From: Chloroflexota bacterium
GTDB lineage: Bacteria > Chloroflexota > Dehalococcoidia > UBA2979
Direction of reading: 5' to 3'
DNA length: 10,915 bases
Assembly: GCA_016875695.1 (NCBI GenBank)
Contig: VGPB01000052.1
Location: 1 to 10,915 of the forward strand
Below, in pieces: positions 1-6,063 of the stretch. The position numbers and the translations under genes were made by a program. The notes beneath the pieces are model-generated. The model saw only the letters and a program-made list of their open reading frames with translations. It was not told the origin of the DNA and made no database searches. How positions within the stretch are numbered: position 1 is the first letter of the stretch; each line of letters starts with the position of its first letter.

Positions 1-1
1 C

Positions 2-394
2 ACGGTGCTACTGGCGACGGGGGGCGCGCTCTGCCTGGTGGGGGCGTGGGGGCGCGCAGTGTCGGCGCGCCGGCCGGTGCGCGTGGCCGGTGTGCGTGGG
101 ACCATGCCGGCCGTGGATCTGGCGACGTGGCTGCGCGATGTGCTGGAGGCGCGCAGCGATGTGCTGGAGGCGCGCGTGCGCGCGCGCGACCGCGGGCGGC
201 GCGGCGTGCAGGTCGCGCTGCAGCTGCTGGTGGCGCCGGATGCGCAGCTGGCGGCGACGACGCGTGCGGCGCAGGCGACCGTTGAGGCGGTGGTCGTCGC
301 GCAGGCAGGGGCGCGGCTGGCGGGGCCCGTCGCGGTCGAGCTGCGCTATGAGGAGCTGCTGCTGCGCCCGCGGCATCACCACCGCGCGGAGTGA
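2..394 (+). CDS. AmaP-like (Asp23-associated membrane anchor) protein, 3' end
   Basis: The reading frame is open from the window edge, so the gene is cut at its 5' end. The visible 130 residues begin inside a hydrophobic segment (LLATGGALCLVGAW), which looks like the last transmembrane helix. An alpha/beta-type domain follows with the pattern seen in AmaP proteins: a strand (VRVAGVRGTM), a helix (residues about 38-55), strands rich in V/L (GVQVALQLLVAP), a helix, and a final strand (PVAVELRYEEL). AmaP-type proteins anchor Asp23/Gls24 envelope-stress proteins at the membrane. The call rests on domain pattern and hydropathy, not on a unique motif. An exact in-frame 21-bp near-duplication (135-176) repeats DVLEAR in the helix. 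The gene ends 15 bases before the scpB ATG, so the two are probably co-transcribed. The GTG at position 5 is probably internal rather than the true start. Confidence 0.55.
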   Translation, partial: TVLLATGGALCLVGAWGRAVSARRPVRVAGVRGTMPAVDLATWLRDVLEARSDVLEARVRARDRGRRGVQVALQLLVAPDAQLAATTRAAQATVEAVVVAQAGARLAGPVAVELRYEELLLRPRHHHRAE

Positions 395-409
395 TGCCGG
401 GAGGCCGTG

Positions 410-1297
410 ATGGTTGAGCAGGCCGTCGAGGAGCGCGTGATGCAGGGCGAGCAGCCGGAGCCGGAGGCTGAGGCGGAGGCGGACGGCGCGGGCGAGGCAG
501 CGCCGCAAGCTCCCGGCGTGGCGGTGGAGCAGTTGCCGCAGCTGCTGGAGGCGGTGCTGTTCGTCGCGGACGGGCCGGTGGAGGAGGCTGCGCTCGCGCG
601 CGCGCTGGGCGTGACGCGGCGGCAGCTGGGTCCGGCGCTGGAGGCGCTGGGTGAGGTGCTGCGCACGCGCGGCGTGCGGCTGCTGCGGGGCCCGGAGGGC
701 GCGCAGCTGGTGACGGCGCCGCAGGCGGCGTGGGCGATCGAGCAGTTCCTAGGCGTCGAGGCGGGGCGGCGGCTGTCGACGGCGGCACTCGAGACGCTGG
801 CGATCATCGCGTACCGGCAGCCGGTGACGCGCGCGGTGGTGGAGGCGGTGCGCGGGGTGAACAGCGACGGCGCAGTGGATACGCTGCGAGCGCGCGGGCT
901 GATCGAGGCGGTGGGGCGCGCGGACGGGCCGGGCCGGCCGGCGCTGTTCGCGATCACGCAGCGCTTCTTGGAGTACTTCGGGCTGGAGCGCGCGGCGGAC
1001 CTGCCGGCGCTGCCTGCGGAGCTCGCCGAGCGCATGGAACAGACGGAGCAGGGCGTGCAGCTGGCGCTGGAGGCGGGCGAGCCGTGGGCCGGCCCGGCGC
1101 CGAGCGCGCCGGCGCGCGCTGAGGGCGGCACGCTCTACGAGGGGCCCGCCGCACCGTGGGGCGCACCCGGCGCGACCGCGGGCGGGGCGCTCTCCTTCGC
1201 GCGCGGAGGCAGGTTGCCCGGCGCGCCCGCGGGCGCGAGCGGGCTGCCGGCGGCCGGCTCGCAGCCGTTGCTGCCCTCTGAGCTTAGGCTGTTCTAG
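410..1297 (+). CDS. scpB: Segregation and condensation protein B
   Basis: ScpB is the winged-helix kleisin-partner subunit of the SMC-ScpAB condensin that organises and segregates the chromosome. The family core is clear: an N-terminal helix LLEAVLFVADGPV (about residue 45), and the highly conserved block LSTAALETLAIIAYRQPVTR (about 122-141), then RGVNSD, RGLIEAVGR, GRPALF and FLEYFGL (to about 192). I choose ATG 410 over GTG 407 because the GGGAGG at 399-404 lies 5 nt from the ATG but only 2 nt from the GTG. The protein is 295 aa, longer than the usual 180-220. It has an acidic/Ala-rich N-terminal tail of about 38 residues and a Pro/Gly/Ala-rich, probably disordered C-terminal tail of about 100 residues. 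scpA, often adjacent, is not immediately upstream; the AmaP-like gene is there instead. scpA may lie outside the window. Confidence 0.95.
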   Translation: MVEQAVEERVMQGEQPEPEAEAEADGAGEAAPQAPGVAVEQLPQLLEAVLFVADGPVEEAALARALGVTRRQLGPALEALGEVLRTRGVRLLRGPEGAQLVTAPQAAWAIEQFLGVEAGRRLSTAALETLAIIAYRQPVTRAVVEAVRGVNSDGAVDTLRARGLIEAVGRADGPGRPALFAITQRFLEYFGLERAADLPALPAELAERMEQTEQGVQLALEAGEPWAGPAPSAPARAEGGTLYEGPAAPWGAPGATAGGALSFARGGRLPGAPAGASGLPAAGSQPLLPSELRLF

Positions 1298-1308
1298 GCG
1301 CGCGCCCG

Positions 1309-1614
1309 GTGGCCGTGGTGGCGGTGGTGCTCAGTCTCTACCTGCCGGGGGTTTCGTCGCTGAAGGAGAAGCGCGCGATCGTCCGCTCGCTCGTTGAGCG
1401 GTTGCGCTCGCGGCTCCACGTGTCGGCGGCCGAGGTGGGTGCGCAGGACGAGCTGCAGCGCGCGGCGATCGGCTTCGTGACGGTGTCGGAGGAGCTGGGG
1501 ACGGCGCGGCGGCTGGCCGACGAGGCGCGGCGCTTCGCGGACGGCGAGCTGCTGGGCAAGGCCGAGGTGATCGCGGCCGCGGTGGACGAGCTGGTGCTGG
1601 ACGCCGCGGTCTAG
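1309..1614 (+). CDS. DUF503 family protein (YlxP-like)
   Basis: A 101-aa protein with the family signature: an N-terminal hydrophobic strand ending in LPG, then SLKEKRAIVRSLVERLRSR, AAEVGAQDELQRAAIGFVTVS, and a C-terminal helix. Members are ferredoxin-like-fold proteins of about 95 aa, often found near translation genes such as rbfA/infB, and their molecular role is not firmly established. It starts 11 bases after the scpB stop, so it is likely in the same operon. The start is GTG 1309 by position. In-frame GTGs at 1315 and 1318 are alternatives, because no clear Shine-Dalgarno precedes any of them. Full length for the family, with no disruption. Confidence 0.9.
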   Translation: MAVVAVVLSLYLPGVSSLKEKRAIVRSLVERLRSRLHVSAAEVGAQDELQRAAIGFVTVSEELGTARRLADEARRFADGELLGKAEVIAAAVDELVLDAAV

Positions 1615-1660
1615 CGAGCTGCGGGCGTCGCGAATGCGCTGAGTGGCGCGAAGCAGAACG

Positions 1661-1678
1661 GGGCGCTTCCGGGCGCCC
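1661..1678 (+). terminator. Candidate terminator hairpin after the DUF503 gene
   Basis: GGGCGC (1661-1666) and GCGCCC (1673-1678) form a perfect 6-bp GC stem with a 6-nt loop, about 47 nt after the DUF503 stop. There is no uridine run afterwards, so intrinsic termination is only possible, not shown. It could equally be a stabilising 3' hairpin. Confidence 0.35.
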
Positions 1679-1682
1679 GATC

Positions 1683-1714
1683 TTGCGTGGTTGCGTGGTT
1701 GCGTGGGTGCGTGG
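1683..1714 (+). repeat. 8-bp tandem repeat, four units
   Basis: TTGCGTGG occurs three times in perfect tandem (1683-1706) and is followed by a fourth unit with one change (GTGCGTGG, 1707-1714). It lies between the hairpin at 1661 and the stop codon of the small minus-strand ORF. The units are non-palindromic with no spacers, so this is a simple micro/minisatellite, not a CRISPR-type array. Confidence 0.8.
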
Positions 1715-1716
1715 CG

Positions 1717-1839
1717 TCAGGCGAAGGGGACGAACGTGGCGCGAAATGCGCGCACGAGATCGGTGGTGGCTTCGCGCATGTCGGGCGTGTTGCGCCGGCC
1801 GACCATGACGAGGCGACTGTAGTAGCGGCTTGTCTGCAT
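1717..1839 (-). CDS. Possible small protein of 40 aa, unknown
   Basis: I do not recognise this protein. The reading frame begins at ATG 1839, with GAGAGGA (1855-1849) 9 nt upstream as a plausible ribosome-binding site. It encodes a basic, mixed peptide starting MQTSRYYSRLVMVGRRNTP, with a short amphipathic helix-like end (LVRAFRATFVPFA). There are no cysteines, no transmembrane segment and no obvious domain. The frame stays open upstream to 2067, but that extension has no protein-like character. It lies downstream of ileS on the same strand, separated by a strong hairpin, so it would need its own promoter. It could be a remnant or a chance ORF. The main support is the SD spacing and residue composition. 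Confidence 0.3.
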   Translation of the reverse strand: MQTSRYYSRLVMVGRRNTPDMREATTDLVRAFRATFVPFA

Positions 1840-2042
1840 TCGAACGGGTCCTCTCGAACTGAAACGTAGCGAACCGGGCCTCCGCCCTAGCCGACCTTCA
1901 CATCCAGTGTTGAACGCTGACCGAACGCGCGCAATCGGCGTCGCGAGTTTGCGAGGCAACGGGCGAGTGAACGTTCCGAGTATCGGCGCGTTCGATAAGG
2001 GCCCGTAGTGGCCGCGATTACGCGCGCGAATGCGCAGCGCCG
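1840..2042. other. Intergenic stretch with no identified gene
   Basis: This 200-base region between the small ORF and the ileS 3' end is noticeably less GC-rich than its surroundings. I found no convincing ORF, tRNA or repeat in it on either strand. GTTCGA occurs twice near 1840-1862 on the minus strand, but with no tRNA-like stem. Confidence 0.5.
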
Positions 2043-2068
2043 CTTGCCCGCGCTTAAGCGCGGGCAAG
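2043..2068 (-). terminator. Perfect 26-bp palindrome overlapping the ileS stop codon
   Basis: The arms 2043-2053 and 2058-2068 are exact reverse complements (11 bp), and the 4-nt loop is TTAA. The stop codon TAA of ileS (2056-2054) sits in the loop, so the last codons (Leu-Ala-Arg-Ala) form one arm. This is very probably the 3' end structure of the ileS transcript. There is no U-tract on either side. Because it is symmetric it could act in both directions between the converging DUF503 and ileS units. Confidence 0.6.
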
Positions 2069-5000
2069 CGTGAGCGTCACGGCGTGGCCGTCGAGCGTCG
2101 CGGTCGCCGTGCGCGCGCCCGGGCCGAGCGCGGTGAGGTCGCCGGGGGCGAGCTCGAGCGCGAGCACCTCGTTCGCGACGTAGGGGGCGTGCGCGGCGAC
2201 CGCCGCGGCCACGGTGGCGTCGCCCTGCCAGGCGACGCGGATGCGATCGGTAACCTCGAGGCCGGCCTCGCGGCGTAGCTCCTGGAGGCGGCGCACCAGC
2301 TCGCGGGCGAGCCCCTCGTTTGCGAGCTCGGGGGTGACCGCGGTGTCGAGCAGCGCCACGTAGCCCGAATCCTCGGCGGCGGCCCAGCCAGGCGCGGCGG
2401 CGACGGCGACGAGCACGTCGGCGGCGGTGAGCGCGAAGCCGGGGACGTCGAGCGGTTCGCCGGCGCGCATGCGCGCGGCGACGGCGGCCGGGTCGGCCTG
2501 CGCGAGCGCTTCGCGCACGGCGCTGAGCTCGCGGCCGAAGCGCGGGCCGAGCACGGGCAGGTTGGGGCGCAGCGTGTAGCTGAGGCGCGGGTCGGCGCCG
2601 TCGCCAACGCTGACGCGCTTCACGTTGAGCTCGTCGGCGATCTCGGCGGCGAAGCGTTCGGCGGCGGCGCGCTCCTCGGCGGTGCGCACGATGACGACGA
2701 GCTCGGCGAGCGGCTGGCGCACGCGCACGTTGGCCTGCTGGCGCGCGGCGCGGCCGAGCGAGACGAGGCGCTGCACCAGAGTAGTGTCCGCGGAGCGCTG
2801 CTCGTTGACGAGTTCACGTGGAACGTAGTGGGTCAACTCGCGGTGCGCGGTCGCGATCGCGACCATCCGGCGGAACTCTTCTTCCTCCTGTTCTTGAGCT
2901 TCAGCTTCCTCGTCGTCGAGGGTGGCCATCCAATGAGCGATCTGGGTGCTCGTCATGACTCGGCCCGTCTCTGTCTCGTACGCCGCGAGGACTGAGTCGA
3001 CATCCGGAGCGTCGACCACTTCATCCGAGCGAGCACTTGGCCAGTCGTGGAGGTGCACGGAGTCGCGCGCGCCGGGGAGCTTGCCGGCCACGAGGTTGCG
3101 GTGCAGCTCCTCGGCGACGAACGGCGTGAACGGTGCGAGCAGGCGCGTGACGGTAACGAGGCACTCGTAGAGCGTCCACAGCGCGGCCTGTGTGTCGGCG
3201 GAATCGTCCGACTTCCAGAAGCGGCGGCGGCTGCGGCGCACGTACCAGTTGGAGAGCTGCTCGACGAACTGCTCGATGGGGCGCGCGGCGTCGGCGGGCT
3301 CGTACGCGTCGAGCGCGGCGGTGGTGAGCTGCACGGTGCGCGCGAGCTCGCCGAGCACCCAGCGGTCCAGCTCGCCGCGCTGCGGCACCGGGGGCGACGC
3401 GGCGGCGGGGTCGAAGCGCGCGATGTTCGCGTAGGTGACGAAGAAGGAGTACGTGCTCCACAGCGTCGCGAGGAAGCGGCGCGACGTCTCGCCTACAAGC
3501 TCCGTCGAGAAGCGCCGCGAGTTGCCGGGTGGCGACGCGGTGTACAGGTACCAGCGCAGCGCGTCCGCGCCGTGCTCGTCGAGCACGGTCCACGGATCGA
3601 CGACGTTGCCGCGCGACTTCGACATCTTGAGGCCGTCGCCGTCGAGGATGTGGCCGAGGCAGATCACGTTGCGGTAGGCGATGCTCGCGGGCCAGTTCTC
3701 CGTACGATGCAGTAGCGTGGCGAGCGCGTGCAACGTGTAGAACCAGCCGCGCGTCTGGTCGATGGCCTCGCAGATGTAGTCGGCGGGGAAGTGCGCGGCG
3801 AAGGTCTCGGCGTTGTCGAACGGATAGTGCCACTGCGCGTACGGCATCGCGCCGGAGTCGAACCACGCGTCGGCGACTTCCGGGACGCGACGCATGGTGG
3901 CGCCGCACGCGGTGCACGCGAACGTGACGGCGTCGATGTACGGGCGATGCGGGTCGGCGATCTCCTCGGCTGTACCGGCGCGCGCGCGCAGCTCGGCGTA
4001 CGAGCCGATGCACTCTGTGGCGCCGCACGCTGCGCACGTCCACAGCGGCAGCGGCGTGCCCCAGTAGCGTTCGCGCGACAAGGCCCAGTCGACGTTGCCC
4101 TCGAGCCATTCGCCGAAGCGGCCGTCGCGGATGTGCTCGGGGACCCAGTGGATCTCGCGATTGCCCTCGATCAGCGCGTCGCGCACGGCGGTGCTGCGGA
4201 TGTACCAGCTCGGCTTGGCGTAGTAGAGCACGGGCGTGTCGCAGCGCCAGCAGAACGGGTAGGTGTGGCGGATCGTGTTCGCGCGCCACAGCAGTCCGCG
4301 TGCGTCGAGGTCGCGCGTGATCGCGGGGTCGGCGTCCTTCACGAACGCGCCGTCCCACGGTCCGCCGATCATTCGGCCGGACAGCGAGACGGGTTGCAGG
4401 AACAGCAGCCCCTCGCGGCGGCCGAGCTGGTGGTCGTCCTCGCCGAACGCGGGCGCGATGTGCACGATGCCGGTGCCGTCGTCCGTCGCGACGAAGTCGG
4501 CGGCGACGACGCGGCGCTCGGGCAGCGGTGCGCCGTCCAGCGGCGGCTGCCAGCGACCGTCGCGGAACACGCGCGGCTGCACGCCGAACCACGCACCGGC
4601 ATCGTACAGCGGCTCGTAGCGCATGCCGACGAGGTCGCGGCCGCGCACGACGGCGAGGGTGCGCGCGTCGGCGTTGAGCACATCAGCGACGCGCGCCTGC
4701 GCGAGCAGGATGCGTTCGTCGCCGACGGCGGCGAGCGCGTACTCGGCGTCGGCGTTCACGGCGAGCGCGGTGTTGCCGGGCAGTGTCCACGGCGTGGTGG
4801 TCCACGCGAGGAACGCGAGCTGCGCGCCCTGCGGTACCAGCCCGGAGAGCGCGGTCGGCGCGCCGGAGCCGAGGCGCGCGCGCGCGCCCTCGCCGAACAC
4901 GCGGCGGATCTCGGACGGCGGCACGCGGAAGCGCACGTACACGCTGGGGTCGGGCGTGTCCTCCTTGTAGCCGAGCGCGATCTCGTGCGACGAGAGCGAC

Positions 5001-5560
5001 GTCTCGCAGCGCGGGCAGTGTGGCGTGGTGCGGTAGTCGCTGAACATCAGACCGTGGTCCCACAGCCGCTTGAAGATCCACCAGCACGACTCGACGTACT
5101 CGCGGGAGTACGTAACGTACGCATCGGAGAGGTCGACCCAGAAGCCGATGCGCTCGGTCATGCGCTCCCACTCGGCGACGTAGCGGAAGACGGACTCGCG
5201 GCACGCGCGGTTGAAGGCCTCGACGCCGTAGGCCTCGATGTCGGGCTTGGAGCGCAGGCCGAGCTGGCGCTCGACCTCGAGCTCGACGGGCAGGCCGTGG
5301 GTGTCCCACCCGCCTTTGCGGGAGACGCGGTAGCCGCGCATGGTCTGGTAGCGGGGCAGCAGGTCCTTGAAGACGCGCGCGAGCACGTGGTGGATGCCGG
5401 GGTTGCCGTTGGCGGTGGGCGGGCCCTCGTAGAACGAGAAGACGCGGTCGGCGGGGCGCTCGTCGACGCTGCGTCGGAAGACGTCGTGCTCGCGCCAGAA
5501 GTCGAGGATGCGCTGCTCGAGCGCGGGGAAGGCGACGCGCGCGGGGACCGGTTCGAACAT
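2054..5560 (-). CDS. ileS: Isoleucyl-tRNA synthetase with swapped GIHH signature (IleRS2-like)
   Basis: Charges tRNA-Ile with isoleucine in the cytoplasm; 1168 aa. The start is ATG 5560, giving MFEPVPARVAFPALEQRILDF, typical of the family. The frame runs on to 5725, but that part is T-box and repeat sequence. Motifs in order: EGPPTANG (45-52), then GIHH (55-58) at the HIGH position; GWDTHGLPVE; zinc-type CPRC (182-185); editing-domain WTTTPWTLPGN (from 253) and GIVHIAPAFGEDD (around 367); FCWRCD; a second pair of CxxC motifs (CAAC, CTAC); DAWFDSGAMP; KMSKS (645-649); an anticodon-binding region; and RVRQPLAEL. The overall pattern resembles Thermus-type/eukaryote-like IleRS. Between HDWP (838-841) and LGRAAR (from 935) there are about 93 residues, roughly 60 more than I expect. 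The extra part is acidic (EAEAQEQEEEEF) and of lower GC. Expression is probably controlled by the T-box leader upstream. Confidence 0.97.
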   Translation of the reverse strand: MFEPVPARVAFPALEQRILDFWREHDVFRRSVDERPADRVFSFYEGPPTANGNPGIHHVLARVFKDLLPRYQTMRGYRVSRKGGWDTHGLPVELEVERQLGLRSKPDIEAYGVEAFNRACRESVFRYVAEWERMTERIGFWVDLSDAYVTYSREYVESCWWIFKRLWDHGLMFSDYRTTPHCPRCETSLSSHEIALGYKEDTPDPSVYVRFRVPPSEIRRVFGEGARARLGSGAPTALSGLVPQGAQLAFLAWTTTPWTLPGNTALAVNADAEYALAAVGDERILLAQARVADVLNADARTLAVVRGRDLVGMRYEPLYDAGAWFGVQPRVFRDGRWQPPLDGAPLPERRVVAADFVATDDGTGIVHIAPAFGEDDHQLGRREGLLFLQPVSLSGRMIGGPWDGAFVKDADPAITRDLDARGLLWRANTIRHTYPFCWRCDTPVLYYAKPSWYIRSTAVRDALIEGNREIHWVPEHIRDGRFGEWLEGNVDWALSRERYWGTPLPLWTCAACGATECIGSYAELRARAGTAEEIADPHRPYIDAVTFACTACGATMRRVPEVADAWFDSGAMPYAQWHYPFDNAETFAAHFPADYICEAIDQTRGWFYTLHALATLLHRTENWPASIAYRNVICLGHILDGDGLKMSKSRGNVVDPWTVLDEHGADALRWYLYTASPPGNSRRFSTELVGETSRRFLATLWSTYSFFVTYANIARFDPAAASPPVPQRGELDRWVLGELARTVQLTTAALDAYEPADAARPIEQFVEQLSNWYVRRSRRRFWKSDDSADTQAALWTLYECLVTVTRLLAPFTPFVAEELHRNLVAGKLPGARDSVHLHDWPSARSDEVVDAPDVDSVLAAYETETGRVMTSTQIAHWMATLDDEEAEAQEQEEEEFRRMVAIATAHRELTHYVPRELVNEQRSADTTLVQRLVSLGRAARQQANVRVRQPLAELVVIVRTAEERAAAERFAAEIADELNVKRVSVGDGADPRLSYTLRPNLPVLGPRFGRELSAVREALAQADPAAVAARMRAGEPLDVPGFALTAADVLVAVAAAPGWAAAEDSGYVALLDTAVTPELANEGLARELVRRLQELRREAGLEVTDRIRVAWQGDATVAAAVAAHAPYVANEVLALELAPGDLTALGPGARTATATLDGHAVTLTLARA

Positions 5561-5565
5561 GGCCT

Positions 5566-5607
5566 TCACCCCCCGGCTCCCTCTCCCGCGGGGCGGGCGA
5601 GGGGGAG
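5566..5607 (+). repeat. Dispersed palindromic C/G-rich repeat, copy 1
   Basis: Matches the pattern TCACCCCCCGG, CTCCCTCTCCC, then a GGGCGAGGGGGAG arm, shared with copies at 5796 and 6652 in the same orientation. Read on the minus strand it ends 6-9 nt from the ileS start codon and supplies purine-rich GGGAGAGGGAG (5587-5577) and GGGGTGA, the only Shine-Dalgarno-like sequences available to ileS. Its arms (CTCCC 5607-5603 against GGGAG 5581-5577) could pair and hide that site. Confidence 0.7.
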
Positions 5608-5626
5608 TGCGGCGGGCAACGAGAAG

Positions 5627-5646
5627 CCCGCCCCCTGCGGGACGGG
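5627..5646 (-). terminator. Terminator-like hairpin of the ileS T-box leader
   Basis: On the minus strand CCCGTCCC (5646-5639), a GCAG loop and GGGGCGGG (5634-5627) form an 8-bp stem with a single G-U pair, followed by CTTCTCGTT. The CGTCCC text and the position just after the T-box core match the terminator arm of T-box leaders. The U-tract is poor. CGGGT at 5671-5667 could instead pair with ACCCG at 5647-5643, giving the expected competition between structures. Confidence 0.6.
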
Positions 5647-5795
5647 TTGCGCGCGAGGTGCGTGCGACCCGCGGTACCACCCGCGTTGCGCCTAGCCTCG
5701 ATGCCGAGGTGCGAGCGCCGCTCACCGCGCCGCCGGCCGTGCCGAGGGCGCTGCCCCTGGTAACGGTGGGCGCTCCGGCCGCGTCTACTGGCGGG

Positions 5796-5833
5796 CCCTC
5801 ACCTCCGGCCCCTCTCCCGGAGGGAGAGGGGGG
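5796..5833 (+). repeat. Dispersed palindromic C/G-rich repeat, copy 2 (inside the T-box leader)
   Basis: CCTCACCTCCGG is followed by CCCCTCTCCC (5809-5818), loop GGA and GGGAGAGGGG (5822-5831), a perfect 10-bp stem. It shares its left end and arms with copies at 5566 and 6652. It lies between the specifier region and the second AGTAG element of the leader, where T-boxes tolerate extra helices. Confidence 0.8.
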
Positions 5834-5967
5834 AAATGTGACCGGCGTTCGGGCGGCGGCTCGGGAGGGATGTTCACGCGGGCGGGTCGTGTCCGGCTCG
5901 CACCGTCCCGGACTCGCTCTACGACCCGTGCGCTCGCGCTACTGGCTCCGTCGTTGCCTGTGCGTCG

Positions 5968-5997
5968 AGTCTAGCGGCGCTGTGCGGCGCGTGGCAA
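5968..5997 (-). promoter_or_regulatory. Putative sigma-70 promoter of the ileS leader
   Basis: On the minus strand TTGCCA (5997-5992) and TAGACT (5973-5968) are separated by 18 nt. They match the -35 and -10 consensus at 5/6 and 4/6 positions. The expected start of transcription near 5961 is just before the first recognisable T-box element at 5956, which supports the assignment. Confidence 0.55.
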
Positions 5998-6063
5998 CGC
6001 GTGCGGGCAGCGGCACTTCCGGCCCGCCTGTCGCCCGGGCAGGCCGAGGGCGACGCAGACTCG

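Larger units (their letters stand above)
5627..5956 (-). promoter_or_regulatory. Isoleucine T-box leader of ileS
   Basis: T-box leaders sense uncharged tRNA and raise expression of the downstream synthetase gene. On the minus strand, in order: an AGTAG element (5943-5939); a Stem I helix of CGGGTCGT/ACGACCCG (5928-5921 with 5890-5883) enclosing GTCCGG/CCGGAC (5913-5908 with 5896-5891) with a GGTGCGAG loop; GTGAAC followed by AUC (5871-5869), the expected place and codon for an Ile specifier; a second AGTAG (5789-5785); CCGTTA (5766-5761); and the T-box core GGGTGGTACCGCGG (5682-5669). The core bulge TGGT would pair with the ACCA end of tRNA-Ile. A perfect stem follows at 5646-5627. A copy of the palindromic repeat lies inside the leader. 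Folding is by eye only. Whether control is by termination or by masking the RBS is open. Confidence 0.92.

Noticed and set aside
1683..1714. Tandem repeat as a CRISPR array
   Set aside because: The units are 8 bp with no spacers, and there are no cas genes.
1830..1862. GTTCGAAT on the minus strand, resembling a tRNA T-loop
   Set aside because: There is no flanking 5-bp T-stem, acceptor or anticodon stem.
2849..2864. Perfect 16-bp palindrome GGTCGCGATCGCGACC
   Set aside because: It lies within ileS, encodes ordinary residues (VAIAT) and is likely to arise by chance in CG-rich coding DNA.
3728..5695. 655-codon open frame on the + strand opposite ileS
   Set aside because: It is a mirror of ileS codon bias in high-GC DNA; its translation is Arg/Ala/Val/Glu-rich with no domain, while the minus strand encodes a clear synthetase.
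5561..5725. Upstream extension of ileS to an earlier start
   Set aside because: This stretch contains the T-box core, terminator stem and a repeat; the translated residues are not IleRS-like, and family alignment starts at MFEPV.
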